From contig NZ_JAUCBZ010000015.1 of NCBI RefSeq assembly GCF_034676545.1, positions 3,193,001 through 3,257,000 on the forward strand: DNA of 64,000 bases, given 5' to 3'. The notes under the pieces were generated by a model. It saw nothing but the letters and a program-made list of their open reading frames with translations, was not told where the DNA came from and did not search any database. This DNA comes from Pararhodobacter sp. GTDB lineage: Bacteria > Pseudomonadota > Alphaproteobacteria > Rhodobacterales > Rhodobacteraceae. Made by a program: the position numbers and the translations under genes. Positions 8,545 through 18,006 of this stretch are shown here, one piece after another; the stretch's first letter is position 1, and every line of letters starts with the position of its first letter.

Positions 8545-9837
8545 TCAGACCAAACGGCCATCCGCCGCGATCTGCGTCTTGCCACCCAGCCATGGATGCA
8601 AGGCCGCGGGCAACCGGACCGAGCCATCCTCCTGCTGGCCGTTCTCCAGCACCGCGATCAGCGTGCGCCCGACCGCCAGCCCGGAGCCGTTCAACGTCGC
8701 CAGAAACTCGGGCTTGCCGCCGCCCTCGGGCCGGAACCGCCCGTTCATGCGCCGCGCCTGAAACGTGCCGCAGGTCGAGCAGCTTGAAATCTCGCGATAG
8801 GTCGCCTGCCCCGGCACCCAGACTTCGATATCATGCGTCTTCTGGCTCCCGAACCCCATGTCGCCGGTGCACAGCACCACCGTGCGATAGGGCAGCTCCA
8901 GCTTTTGCAGGATCGCCTCGGCACAGGCGGTCATGCGGTCATGCTCGGCCAGCGCGTCCTCTGGCTTGCACAGCGTCACCATCTCGACCTTTTCGAACTG
9001 GTGCTGGCGCAGGATGCCGGTAGTGTCCTTGCCCGCCGACCCGGCCTCGGAGCGGAAGCAATGCGTGTGCGCGGTCATCCGCACCGGCAGCTCCGCACCC
9101 TCCAAAATCTCACCCGCCGCGAAATTGGTCAGCGTGACCTCCGAGGTCGGGATCAACCACCAGCCATTCGTCGTCTGATAGCTGTCCTCGGCAAACTTCG
9201 GCAGGTTGCCCGTGCCGTACATCGCCTCGTCCTTGACCAGAACCGGCGTCCAGCATTCGGTCAACCCGTGCTCGGTGGTGTGCGTGTCGATCATGAACTG
9301 CGCCAGCGCCCGATGAACGCGCGCCACGGCACCCTTGAGCACCATGAACCGCGAGCCCGACAGCTTCGCCGCCAGCGCCAGATCGAGGCCCGGTTTCACG
9401 CCCTCGATGTCGAAATGTTCCTTGGGGGCAAAGCCAAAGTCCCGGGGCGCACCCCAGCGGCGGATTTCGACATTGTCGGCCTCATCCTTGCCCGAGGGCA
9501 CTTCGTCCAGCGGCAGGTTCGGGATTTCCGCCAGCGCCGCGCGCAGCTTTTCGTCCTCGGCCAAGGCGTCGGTGTTCAACTGTGCGACCTCGGCCTTTTT
9601 CTCGGCGACCAGCGCGCGCAAGCGCTCGAATTCCGCGTCATCGCCGCGTGCCTTGGCGGCGCCCACCTCTTTGGAGGCGCGGTTCTGATCCGCCTGCGCC
9701 GTCTCGGACGCCAGAATCGTGGCGCGGCGTTTCTCGTCCATCGCCAGCAAGTGCGCCGACAGTGGCGCAAGGCCGCGCCGCGCAAGGGCGCTGTCAAAGG
9801 CTTCGGGGTTGTCGCGAATGGCGCGGATATCGTGCAT
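8545..9837 (-). CDS. serS: seryl-tRNA synthetase
   Basis: 430-residue class II aminoacyl-tRNA synthetase charging tRNA-Ser (and tRNA-Sec where present). The N-terminal antiparallel coiled coil (about 30-100, AKARGDDAEFERLRALVAEKKAEV) is followed by the catalytic core with motif 2 (TAHTHCFRSEAGSAGKDTTG) and motif 3 near the C-terminus (LNGSGLAVGRTLIAVLEN). The start is the ATG at 9837 (MHDIRAIRDNPEAFD); upstream in-frame sequence is not conserved-looking. The gene has a strong terminator downstream. In many alphaproteobacteria serS lies near tatABC; here it does not. Confidence 0.98.
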   Translation of the reverse strand: MHDIRAIRDNPEAFDSALARRGLAPLSAHLLAMDEKRRATILASETAQADQNRASKEVGAAKARGDDAEFERLRALVAEKKAEVAQLNTDALAEDEKLRAALAEIPNLPLDEVPSGKDEADNVEIRRWGAPRDFGFAPKEHFDIEGVKPGLDLALAAKLSGSRFMVLKGAVARVHRALAQFMIDTHTTEHGLTECWTPVLVKDEAMYGTGNLPKFAEDSYQTTNGWWLIPTSEVTLTNFAAGEILEGAELPVRMTAHTHCFRSEAGSAGKDTTGILRQHQFEKVEMVTLCKPEDALAEHDRMTACAEAILQKLELPYRTVVLCTGDMGFGSQKTHDIEVWVPGQATYREISSCSTCGTFQARRMNGRFRPEGGGKPEFLATLNGSGLAVGRTLIAVLENGQQEDGSVRLPAALHPWLGGKTQIAADGRLV

Positions 9838-9956
9838 GGTCGTCCTCGGATCAAGTCGGATCCGGTATGCACCACTTGACCTCCAAGCCGCAAGGCCCGT
9901 GCGCAATGCGACTTGCCGTTCCGAAGAAGAAGAATATTGGGAAGAATAATTAGCGT

Positions 9957-9984
9957 CCCGCCGAAGAGTTTACTCAGCGGCGGG
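9957..9984 (-). terminator. probable terminator of the secreted-protein gene
   Basis: The inverted repeat CCCGCCG (9957-9963) and CGGCGGG (9978-9984), with extra GAGT/ACTC pairing inside, lies 25 bases after the stop at 10010. On the minus strand it is followed by an AT-rich run (GCTAATTATTCTT). Confidence 0.65.
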
Positions 9985-10009
9985 AATATAAAAAGCGGGT
10001 GGAATAAAG

Positions 10010-10513
10010 TCAGTTCATTTGCTGAACAACGATCACATCAAAATTGGCCCTGCACCATTGCGTGCCGCCCATATGCCTGATTTGCCCGCGGATCGTCACC
10101 GGATCCGCTGTCGTTTCACTTACGGTCCGAGGCCACATCGCCAAAATCCGGATATCGGCATGATTGTCGTCCCCTTGCAGAATCCACCACGGCCGCGAAA
10201 AGTTCCCGCCGTGTTCCGCAGCCTGCCATATGCCCGAGAACGAGCCGCCGTACACCGTTGTTCCGATCGAATTCGTCTGTGTATTCAGAACAATGGACTC
10301 CCAATCCCCGTTAGAGCCAACACCATTCGGGTGAAACCTTGCACTGACTTGAAAACCCTGCTCGCGCCAACCAACGTTTATGCAAGCTGGCGTGAAGCCA
10401 TACATCACACCGCCGCCATTGAATTGTCCGGTCCCGGTCTGAGCCAGAGATTGTGTTGCAAGCGCTGCCGTTAATACTGCAGCGGAGCCAAGCATACGCG
10501 TAAATCGTTTCAT
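10010..10513 (-). CDS. orphan secreted protein of unknown function
   Basis: 167-residue protein that I do not recognise. A clear signal peptide (MKRFTRMLGSAAVLTAALATQ, cleavage probably after SLA at residue 24) is followed by about 140 residues rich in Gly, Trp and aromatic residues. It has only two cysteines in the mature part (Cys44 and Cys154), which could form one disulfide. No membrane segment follows, so it is probably periplasmic or exported. The gene stands alone, with a terminator downstream and AT-rich DNA on both sides, unlike its neighbours. That composition suggests recent acquisition (inference). Confidence in it being a real gene rests on the signal peptide, start context and codon use. 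Confidence 0.75.
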   Translation of the reverse strand: MKRFTRMLGSAAVLTAALATQSLAQTGTGQFNGGGVMYGFTPACINVGWREQGFQVSARFHPNGVGSNGDWESIVLNTQTNSIGTTVYGGSFSGIWQAAEHGGNFSRPWWILQGDDNHADIRILAMWPRTVSETTADPVTIRGQIRHMGGTQWCRANFDVIVVQQMN

Positions 10514-10765
10514 GGTATTCCCCCTCCAATAAACCTGCTATTGCCCTCAAGGAAGACAACGCACCTCGCCAAGAAACCCACGATATCACGATTTCGCTAT
10601 CTTTAATAGATAGATAATCGGAACCTATAATCCATTTAACTCTCGTTTTTATTACGGGACTTAAATGCCATTTATCGCAAGAAAGAGAATGGGATAGCCA
10701 TTCCAATGAATGACCTTTGCGCTGCTATTCACCACGCAAGACCGAGTTTTGGTCAGCCAAACGCC
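10514..10765. other. AT-rich intergenic stretch
   Basis: About 250 bases without a credible gene, clearly lower in GC than the surroundings. It contains a small inverted repeat CTATC (10597-10601)/GATAG (10609-10613) and a TATAAT (10626-10631). Part of it must hold the promoter of the secreted-protein gene on the minus strand, but no element can be assigned with certainty. Confidence 0.5.
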
Positions 10766-13700
10766 CTATGCGCGATTCGACTTTCGCGCCAAACCCAGAT
10801 CATCGAGAATCGCGTAGAACGCGGGCAGAACCAGCAGGACCAGCAGCGTCGAGGCCAGCATCCCGAACACCAGCGCCACGACCAGCGGTTTCAACACCTG
10901 CGCCTGAAGCGAGGCCTCGGTCAGCAGCGGGACCATGCCGATCACGGTGGTGCTGACGGTGATCAGGATCGGCCGGAACCGCGCCCGCACGGCCTCGCCG
11001 GCGGCATGGGCCAACAGCAGCCCCTCGGCGCGGCGTGCCTTGATCACCTCGACCAGCAGAATGGCGTTGTTCACCACAATCCCCGCCAGCGACGCCGCGC
11101 CCATCATTGATGGCATGGAGATGTCATAGCCCATCAACCAATGCCCCCAGACGACGCCGATCAGCGCCAGCGGAATGGTCAGCATGACGATCACCGGCTC
11201 GGTGTAACTGCGAAACTGGAAGGACAGCACCAGATAGATGCCGAGCAAGCCGATGGCGAACCCCCTGAGGATCGAGCCCGAGGTTTCCGCCAGATTGGCG
11301 GCTTGCCCCTCGACATGCACTTGCAGACCCGGCACGCGCCCGATCAGCGATGGCAGGAAGCCGGCGCGCAGATCGGCGGTGATGGCGTCGGCGTTGCCCA
11401 GTCTCGGATCGACATCGGCCTCGATGGTGACACTGCGCAACCCGTCCACATGCGTGATCGTGCCCCAGCCCCGCGCCTCGGAGATGCGCAGCACCGTGTC
11501 CAGCGGCACCGTGCGTCCATCCGCCAGAAGAAAGGTGAAGTCGGACAGATCCGCGCGTTGATCGCGGTCCTCCAGCGTCAGGATCAATTCGATGTCATGC
11601 GCGATGGCCCCGGTGCGCACCTCGGTCAGGGACGCCCCCAGAAACGCCGCGCGCAACTGATTGGCCACCTCGGCCGAGGTCAGGCCCAGCGCCGGGGCAC
11701 CCTCGGTCAGGGTCAGGCGCAATTCCGGTTTGCCGGGGCGCAGGTTGATCGAGGCGTTGCGCACCCCGCGATAGGTTTGCAACTCGTGCAACAACAGGCT
11801 GGCGTTTTGCTGCAGCACATCCAGATCGCGGTGGGTCATGCGCAACTCCAGCGCCACGCCCTGCGGCCCCAACCCCGGTTCGGTGATGATCAAGGATGCC
11901 GCACCGGGCAGCGCGCCGATGGCCTCGCGCCAGGCGGTTGTGAAACCGTCCAGCGTTGTCGCGCGGGTCTCGGCGCCCAGCAGGTCCACCGAAATGGTTG
12001 CCACATGCGCGCCGGTTTCCCCGGCGGACAGGTTGCGGTTGAAGCGCGTGATGCGCCGAATGACCAAGGATTGCGCGTCAGGCTGGTCCGGGGTGAAGGC
12101 CGCGTTGACCTCGGCCAGCGCCGCCTCGACCTGCGCGACGGCGATCTCGGTGCGGGCCAAGGGCGTGCCCTGCGGCATCATGATCCGCGCCTCGACCACG
12201 TCACCGTCGATATCGGGGAAAGCCTCGCGCTTGACGATCCCCGAGGCCAGACCGCCCACCGTCAGCACCAAACCCGCAATCGCCAATCCGGTCGTCAGAT
12301 AGCGCGCCTTGATGGATTGGTCCGCCAGCCAACCCATGCCGTCGCGCAGCTTTTCAAACCCGCCATCAAACGTGCGGCGGAAAAATCCGGGCGGTTTGGG
12401 GAGGCGGTCGGCCTCGTGGCGCAGGTGATGCGGCAGAATCAGAAATGCCTCGATCAGACTGGCGGCAAGGGCGGCAATCAGCACAATCGGCAGGACTTCC
12501 AGCACCTTGCCCATGGTCCCCGACAGGAATGACAGCGGGCCGAACACCGCCACCGTGGTCATGAACGAGGCCGACACCCCCGGCACCACGGCCAGCGCAC
12601 CACGCACCACCGCATCAACGCCGTGCCCACCCTTGGCGGCCTCGACGGCGATGGAATCCGACAAGACGATGGAATCGTCCATCACGATGCCTATCGCCAT
12701 CAACAGCGCGGTCATGGTGATCATGTTCAACGTCAGGCCCGTCACGGCCATCCACGCCAGCGCCCCCGCCATCGCCACCGGCAGACCCATCGCCGCCCAA
12801 AGCGCCAATCCGGGGCGGAAAAACAGGCTCATCACAATCACCACCAGCACCAGCCCCATGGCCCCGTTGCGCACCAGCATGGCCAGACGGTCACGCACAA
12901 TCGAGGTGGTGTCCTGCACCACCAGCACTTGCAGGCTGGCGGGCGCGGCTTCGGATTCGCGGGTGATCACGCCGCGCAGGACTTCCAGTGCGCGCAGGGC
13001 ATCGGTGCCGCGCGGCTTGTGGATTTCCAGCAGAATGGCGGGCACCCCGTCGAGATAGGCGCGCTCCTCGGCGGGCAGATGCGTTTCGGTGATTGTCGCG
13101 ACATCGCCCAGCACCAAGCGTGCGCCATTGTCCAGCACCAGCACCGGCAGGTCCGCCAGTTCCGCGATGCTGCGCCGCTCCTCGGTCAGGCGCAGGCGCA
13201 GGTCGCTGCCCGGCGTCTCCAGCGTGCCGACCGGCTGATCCAGGCTCTGCGCGCCCAGCACAGCCGCCAGACCGGCCACCGTCAGCCCATGCTGCGCCAG
13301 CACCGCGCGCGAGGCCTCGATGCGGAATTGCCGTGTGCCCAGCCCCGAGCGATTGACCAGCGCGATCTCGGGCAGCGCGGCGATCCGGTCGGCCAGACCG
13401 TCGGCGAACAGGTCCAGATCATGCAACGGCATCGCGCCGGACACCGCGACCGAGGCGACGACATCGGTGCGAAACAACTCGCGCACCAAGGCCGGGTCGG
13501 CGCGGTCGGGGAAACTGTCAATCGCGCCAACTTCGGTGCGGATCGCGTTCACAAAACGGATCACATCGCCACCGCTGGCCATCACCGCCACGGCGCGGGC
13601 CAGGTTGTCTTGCGCGCGGCAGGTCAGTTCCTTCAGCGATTCCACGCCTTGCACGGAATCCCACAACGGGCGGCAGATCGCGTCCTCGACCTCGCCCGCC

Positions 13701-13858
13701 GTCGCCCCGCGATAGGCTACGGTAATCTCGACCTCGGTGTCGCGAAAATCGGGAAAGGTTTCGCGCACCAGAGTTGGCAGGGTCATCGCCCCCACCGCCA
13801 GAAACAGCAGCAACAGCAGATTGGCCGCCGTCGGGTGTTTTGCGAACCAACGGATCAT
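10766..13858 (-). CDS. RND family efflux pump, inner-membrane subunit
   Basis: 1030-residue proton-driven transporter of the AcrB/MexB (HAE1-like) family. A first membrane helix at the N-terminus (KHPTAANLLLLLFLAVGAM) is followed by a large periplasmic loop. The TM4 region (TALLMAIGIVMDDSIVLSDS) carries the adjacent aspartates of the proton relay. A second half repeats the layout. The length is normal for the family. The start codon overlaps the stop of the membrane-fusion-protein gene by four bases (ATGA), so the two are translationally coupled. No outer-membrane TolC partner gene is nearby, so it must use one encoded elsewhere. The substrate is unknown. Confidence 0.95.
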   Translation of the reverse strand: MIRWFAKHPTAANLLLLLFLAVGAMTLPTLVRETFPDFRDTEVEITVAYRGATAGEVEDAICRPLWDSVQGVESLKELTCRAQDNLARAVAVMASGGDVIRFVNAIRTEVGAIDSFPDRADPALVRELFRTDVVASVAVSGAMPLHDLDLFADGLADRIAALPEIALVNRSGLGTRQFRIEASRAVLAQHGLTVAGLAAVLGAQSLDQPVGTLETPGSDLRLRLTEERRSIAELADLPVLVLDNGARLVLGDVATITETHLPAEERAYLDGVPAILLEIHKPRGTDALRALEVLRGVITRESEAAPASLQVLVVQDTTSIVRDRLAMLVRNGAMGLVLVVIVMSLFFRPGLALWAAMGLPVAMAGALAWMAVTGLTLNMITMTALLMAIGIVMDDSIVLSDSIAVEAAKGGHGVDAVVRGALAVVPGVSASFMTTVAVFGPLSFLSGTMGKVLEVLPIVLIAALAASLIEAFLILPHHLRHEADRLPKPPGFFRRTFDGGFEKLRDGMGWLADQSIKARYLTTGLAIAGLVLTVGGLASGIVKREAFPDIDGDVVEARIMMPQGTPLARTEIAVAQVEAALAEVNAAFTPDQPDAQSLVIRRITRFNRNLSAGETGAHVATISVDLLGAETRATTLDGFTTAWREAIGALPGAASLIITEPGLGPQGVALELRMTHRDLDVLQQNASLLLHELQTYRGVRNASINLRPGKPELRLTLTEGAPALGLTSAEVANQLRAAFLGASLTEVRTGAIAHDIELILTLEDRDQRADLSDFTFLLADGRTVPLDTVLRISEARGWGTITHVDGLRSVTIEADVDPRLGNADAITADLRAGFLPSLIGRVPGLQVHVEGQAANLAETSGSILRGFAIGLLGIYLVLSFQFRSYTEPVIVMLTIPLALIGVVWGHWLMGYDISMPSMMGAASLAGIVVNNAILLVEVIKARRAEGLLLAHAAGEAVRARFRPILITVSTTVIGMVPLLTEASLQAQVLKPLVVALVFGMLASTLLVLLVLPAFYAILDDLGLARKSNRA

Positions 13859-15153
13859 GGCGTGACGGGCAGCAGTTGCAGACCGGGAATGGCGGGCGCG
13901 ATATCATCGAGGATCACCCGGTCGCCGACCTCAAGCCCCGAGGCGACAACCACCACTCCACCCTGCCGGAACGCCATCTCGACCGGCCGCAGCTCAAGCT
14001 GATCGTTGCCGTCCGCGACATAAACCATGCCGCCATGCAGCGCCGAGGCCGGGATGGTGATCACGTCACGCAACTGCGGCCCGACCATCGTCACCTCGAC
14101 TTGCAGGTTCGACACCAACGGGATGCGTTCAGGCGGGCGGGCCCCGGAATAGGGGTCATCAACCTCGATCACCACCTGCACGGTGCGAGCGCGGGCATCC
14201 AAGGCGGGCTCAAGCCGGGACACGCGGCCTTGCCAGATCTGCTCGGGGCTGGCGACCGGGGCAACCGTGACGCCCAGCGCGATCATCTGCGCGTCGCGCA
14301 TGTTGTCCAGAACACCGCCTTGCAGATCGGCACTGGAAAGCAAGCGCTGAAAGGCAGAGATGGGCACTTGCGCCAGGATTTCAGCGCGGTCCAACCCCTC
14401 GCCCGCCGCAAGTTGCTGGCCAATCGTGACGTATTGAAACTGCTGCACGGGCGCCTGTGTGATCCGCACGTCAAACGGCACAGTGATCACGGTATGGCTG
14501 AGGTCGCGACGCGCCCGTGACAGGGCGGCCTGTGTGCGCGCGACCTGCGCTGCGTTGCGGCTTTGGCGCGAGGGGATCAGCGCCAGCACGTTTTGCAACT
14601 CCACGACCACGCGCCGCGCGGCCAGAACGCCACGTTCGGCTTCATCCGCCCGCGAAGGTGCCGCGCTGCCCTGGGCGACCAACTCGCGCACGCGGGCGGC
14701 ATCGGACTCGCTCAGCGCCAAGCGGGCTTCCTCCAGCGCCATCACGCGACGGGTGTTCAGCGCTTCGGCTTCGATTTGCGCGGCCTCGGCGGTCAACACA
14801 TCCAGATCCGCCTCGGCCTGTGCAATCGCCAATTCGTAATCCGCCGGGTCAATGCGCATCACCACCGTTCCGGCCGACAGGATCTGCCCGGTTTGCAGCG
14901 CGTCATGGTGCCAGATCACGCTGCCCCGCACCTCGGACACGGCCGTCCAGGTCTCGGCGGCGCGCACATTGCCCCAGCCGCGCGCGGTGGGCGCAAGCGA
15001 CACCCGCTCAACCGGCGCGACGCGAACCGCCATTCCGGTCATCGTCGAGGCCACGCGCACCGGGCCGGGGGCCTGTGCGACCAGACGCGAGGTCACCATT
15101 GCGGCCAGGGCAATGGGAAGAACGAAGATCAACAGGGCTAAAAGTCGCCTCAC
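13855..15153 (-). CDS. RND efflux membrane fusion protein (HlyD/AcrA type)
   Basis: 432-residue periplasmic adaptor. An N-terminal hydrophobic anchor (VRRLLALLIFVLPIALAAMV) precedes the first lipoyl half-motif (WTAVSEVRGSVIWHHDALQ), a long alpha-helical hairpin (about 95-220, rich in Ala/Glu/Arg), a beta-barrel domain and a membrane-proximal C-terminal domain. The start is the GTG at 15153, with AAGGAG seven bases upstream; the longer reading is not supported. It bridges the RND pump to an outer-membrane channel. It is divergent from gatC across about 135 bases. Confidence 0.93.
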   Translation of the reverse strand: MRRLLALLIFVLPIALAAMVTSRLVAQAPGPVRVASTMTGMAVRVAPVERVSLAPTARGWGNVRAAETWTAVSEVRGSVIWHHDALQTGQILSAGTVVMRIDPADYELAIAQAEADLDVLTAEAAQIEAEALNTRRVMALEEARLALSESDAARVRELVAQGSAAPSRADEAERGVLAARRVVVELQNVLALIPSRQSRNAAQVARTQAALSRARRDLSHTVITVPFDVRITQAPVQQFQYVTIGQQLAAGEGLDRAEILAQVPISAFQRLLSSADLQGGVLDNMRDAQMIALGVTVAPVASPEQIWQGRVSRLEPALDARARTVQVVIEVDDPYSGARPPERIPLVSNLQVEVTMVGPQLRDVITIPASALHGGMVYVADGNDQLELRPVEMAFRQGGVVVVASGLEVGDRVILDDIAPAIPGLQLLPVTP

Positions 15154-15289
15154 ATTCCACTCCTTGCATGATTTTTGACCGTATCGCCCTGACCTTTCAA
15201 ACGCAAGCAACGTTCAACGCATGGCATCGCGCCTTGCACAGGCCCGCGCGCGCGGCTAAACCGCAACGCGGTCCTTGCCGGAGAAAGCC

Positions 15290-15580
15290 ATGTCCACGAT
15301 TGATCTTGAAACTGCGCGGCGTGTGGCGAAACTCGCCCGCATTCGTGTGCCCGATGAGAACCTGCCGGTCTTGGCAGAGCAACTCTCGGGCATCCTGACC
15401 TTTATGGAGCAGTTGAACGAAGTGGATATCGAGGGCATCGAGCCGATGACCTCGGTCACGCCGATGCGCCTGAAACGTCGCGAGGATGTGGTGACCGACG
15501 GTGATATTCAGGACAAGATCCTTTCAAACGCCCCCGATGCCCGCGAGGGTTTCTTTGCAGTGCCGAAGGTGGTCGAATGA
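15290..15580 (+). CDS. gatC: Asp/Glu-tRNA amidotransferase subunit C
   Basis: 96-residue GatC subunit of the tRNA-dependent amidotransferase that converts misacylated Glu-tRNA-Gln and Asp-tRNA-Asn. Family signature: ARRVAKLARIRVPDENL, then FMEQLNEVDIEGIEPM. The start is the ATG at 15290 with GGAG upstream. Its stop overlaps the gatA start (ATGA), giving translational coupling. gatB is not adjacent, as is common in Rhodobacterales. Confidence 0.97.
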   Translation: MSTIDLETARRVAKLARIRVPDENLPVLAEQLSGILTFMEQLNEVDIEGIEPMTSVTPMRLKRREDVVTDGDIQDKILSNAPDAREGFFAVPKVVE

Positions 15581-17055
15581 CGTTGAATTCCCTGACAATC
15601 GCCCAAGCCCGCGATGCGTTGCGCAAAGGTGACGTGACCTCGGTTGACCTGACACAGGCCTGCCTGACCGCAATTGACGGCGCCGACGCGCTGAACGCCT
15701 TTGTGCACAAAACGCCCGAGCTGGCGCTGGAGCGCGCCCGCGCGGCGGACGCCCGCCTCCAGGCCGGCGACGCGCCCGCGATGTGCGGCATTCCCTTGGG
15801 CATCAAGGACCTGTTCTGCACCGAAGGCGTGGCCTCACAGGCCGCCTCGAATATCCTCAAGGGCTTCAAACCCAACTACGAATCCACCGTGTCGGCCAAG
15901 CTGCGCGATGCGGGTTCGGTAATGCTGGGCAAGTTGAACATGGACGAATTCGCCATGGGCTCGTCCAACGAGACCTCGTGCTATGGCAATGCCGTCAACC
16001 CGTGGAAGATCGACGACCGACAGTTGACGCCGGGCGGCTCATCGGGTGGGTCGGCCTCGGCGGTGGCGGCGGACCTGTGTCTGGGGGCAACCGGCACCGA
16101 CACCGGCGGCTCGATCCGCCAGCCCGCGGCCTTCACCGGCATTGTCGGCATCAAGCCAACCTATGGGCGCTGTTCGCGCTGGGGCGTCGTGGCGTTTGCC
16201 TCGTCGCTGGATCAGGCCGGGCCAATGACCCGCACCGTGCGCGATGCGGCGATCATGCTGGGCGCGATGTGCGGCCATGACCCCAAGGATTCCACCAGCG
16301 CCGATCTGGCCGTCCCCGACTTCGAGGCTGCCCTGACCGGCGACATCAAAGGTCGGAAAATTGGCATTCCGCGCGAGTATCGCATGGATGGAATGCCCTC
16401 GGAGATTGAAAAATTATGGTCCGAGGGCGCGGCCATGCTCAAGGATGCCGGTGCCGAGATCGTCGATATCTCGCTGCCGCATACCAAATACGCGCTGCCC
16501 GCCTATTACGTCATTGCCCCGGCCGAGGCATCCTCGAACCTCGCGCGCTATGATGGTGTGCGCTATGGTCACCGCGCCAAACTCGACGCGGGCGACGGCA
16601 TCACCGAGATGTACGAGAAAACCCGCGCCGAAGGGTTCGGCTCCGAGGTGCAGCGCCGCGTGATGATCGGCACCTATGTGCTCTCGGCCGGGTTTTATGA
16701 CGCCTATTACAACCGCGCCCGCAAGGTCCGCGCCCTGATCAAACGCGATTTTGACGAGGTATACGCCAGCGGGATCGACGCGATCCTGACCCCGGCAACC
16801 CCCTCCGCGGCCTTTGGATTGGGGGAAATGGCCAATGCCGACCCGATCCAGATGTACCTCAACGACGTGTTTACCGTCACCGTAAACCTCGCTGGACTGC
16901 CCGGGATTGCGCTGCCGACGGGCCTTGATGGCAAAGGGCTGCCGCTGGGCCTGCAGCTGATCGGACGCCCCTGGGCCGAGGCCGATTTGCTCAACACCGC
17001 CTATGTTTTGGAAAAAGCAGCAGGATTTGTTTCCAAACCGCAAAAATGGTGGTAA
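15577..17055 (+). CDS. gatA: Asp/Glu-tRNA amidotransferase subunit A
   Basis: 492-residue amidase-signature enzyme that releases ammonia from glutamine for the GatCAB complex. The Ser-cisSer-Lys triad is present: Lys77 (GIPLGIKDLF), Ser155 (TPGGSSGGSASA) and Ser179 (GTDTGGSIRQPAA). Length and motifs fit canonical GatA. It overlaps gatC by four bases and is followed after 36 bases by a lipoprotein gene on the same strand. Confidence 0.98.
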   Translation: MTLNSLTIAQARDALRKGDVTSVDLTQACLTAIDGADALNAFVHKTPELALERARAADARLQAGDAPAMCGIPLGIKDLFCTEGVASQAASNILKGFKPNYESTVSAKLRDAGSVMLGKLNMDEFAMGSSNETSCYGNAVNPWKIDDRQLTPGGSSGGSASAVAADLCLGATGTDTGGSIRQPAAFTGIVGIKPTYGRCSRWGVVAFASSLDQAGPMTRTVRDAAIMLGAMCGHDPKDSTSADLAVPDFEAALTGDIKGRKIGIPREYRMDGMPSEIEKLWSEGAAMLKDAGAEIVDISLPHTKYALPAYYVIAPAEASSNLARYDGVRYGHRAKLDAGDGITEMYEKTRAEGFGSEVQRRVMIGTYVLSAGFYDAYYNRARKVRALIKRDFDEVYASGIDAILTPATPSAAFGLGEMANADPIQMYLNDVFTVTVNLAGLPGIALPTGLDGKGLPLGLQLIGRPWAEADLLNTAYVLEKAAGFVSKPQKWW

Positions 17056-17091
17056 TCTGCCGAAAAAACAAGAATACGAGCAGAGGCAGAT

Positions 17092-18003
17092 ATGCGCATT
17101 TCGGCAGTTGCGGGAGCACTGACCCTATTGGGGTTGGCGGCCTGTTCGGCAGGACCTGAGTCCTATGCCACCATGACCACCGGGGTCGGGTTTGGCGATT
17201 ATCAACGCTATCTTCAGGAACGAGAGGCCTCGCGCTCTGCGTCCGGCGCGCCCTATTCCGTGCCGCCAGAGGTTCGCTCTGCGACAGCACTTGTGCCACC
17301 GACCACCATGCCGCCTGCGCCATCGACGCTTGCGGCCGTGCCGGTTCGATACGCAGCCGCACCCGTTGCACCACCGGTCACCGCCCCTCTTGCGGCGCCG
17401 ATGGCGACCGCCGCGCCGCAGTCACCGATTGCCATGCACCCGCTCGCCGCGCCTCAGCAACAGCCCCCCGCCCAAGCCGCGGTGCAGCACCCTGCGCAAA
17501 CGGCTCCCCGCCCGGTTGCGACAGCCTCGACGGGTACCATGCGCACGGTCCAGGCGGACGCCGCCTTTGGCACGACTCCCAGCTTTGACGCAGGCCCCAG
17601 CCTTCGTCCGCAAATATCGGATGAGCAAGATTTTCAGGCCGTCTCGGCCCGCGAGAGCATTGAAAGCGACCGCGACCGCATTGCCAGCCAACGTGCACAA
17701 TATCAGGTGATCGAGGTCACTTCGGTCCCCGGGCATTCGGTCAGCGGCGGCCCGAACATCGTCGCCTATGCGCTTGGCACAAACCACGCGCCCGGCACAG
17801 AAGTTTACCGCCGTATCAATCCGTTACGCTGGTCTCGCTGGGAAAACGCCTGTCTTCAGTACCGCAATCAGGACGCCGCGCAAGAAGCCTTTCTGGAGAA
17901 TGGCGGGCCCGAGCGCGACTCTGGGCACCTTGACCCCGACGGCGACGGATACGCTTGCTGGTGGGACCCCACGCCCTTGCGTCAGGCGATGGCCTCGCGC
18001 TGA
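17092..18003 (+). CDS. lipoprotein with C-terminal Excalibur-like calcium-binding motif
   Basis: 303-residue predicted lipoprotein. The lipobox LAAC places the lipidated cysteine at position 18. The middle (about 50-170) is Pro/Ala-rich and low complexity, probably a flexible periplasmic linker. The last 60 residues contain WSRWENACLQYRNQDAAQEAFLENGG followed by DPDGDGYACWWD, the DxDxDGxxC signature of Excalibur domains, which pairs with an upstream Cys. It lies 3 bases before the amidase gene, so they share a transcript. A role in the cell envelope is likely (inference); the exact function is unknown. Confidence 0.85.
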   Translation: MRISAVAGALTLLGLAACSAGPESYATMTTGVGFGDYQRYLQEREASRSASGAPYSVPPEVRSATALVPPTTMPPAPSTLAAVPVRYAAAPVAPPVTAPLAAPMATAAPQSPIAMHPLAAPQQQPPAQAAVQHPAQTAPRPVATASTGTMRTVQADAAFGTTPSFDAGPSLRPQISDEQDFQAVSARESIESDRDRIASQRAQYQVIEVTSVPGHSVSGGPNIVAYALGTNHAPGTEVYRRINPLRWSRWENACLQYRNQDAAQEAFLENGGPERDSGHLDPDGDGYACWWDPTPLRQAMASR

Positions 18004-18006
18004 CCT

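Noticed and set aside
10626..10631. TATAAT in the AT-rich region as a plus-strand promoter
   Set aside because: No suitable -35 element at the right distance, and no plus-strand gene follows.
10766..15153. Search for a TolC-like outer-membrane gene in the RND operon
   Set aside because: The pump gene is followed by the secreted-protein region on the same strand and the adaptor gene is preceded by divergent gatC; no outer-membrane channel is encoded nearby.
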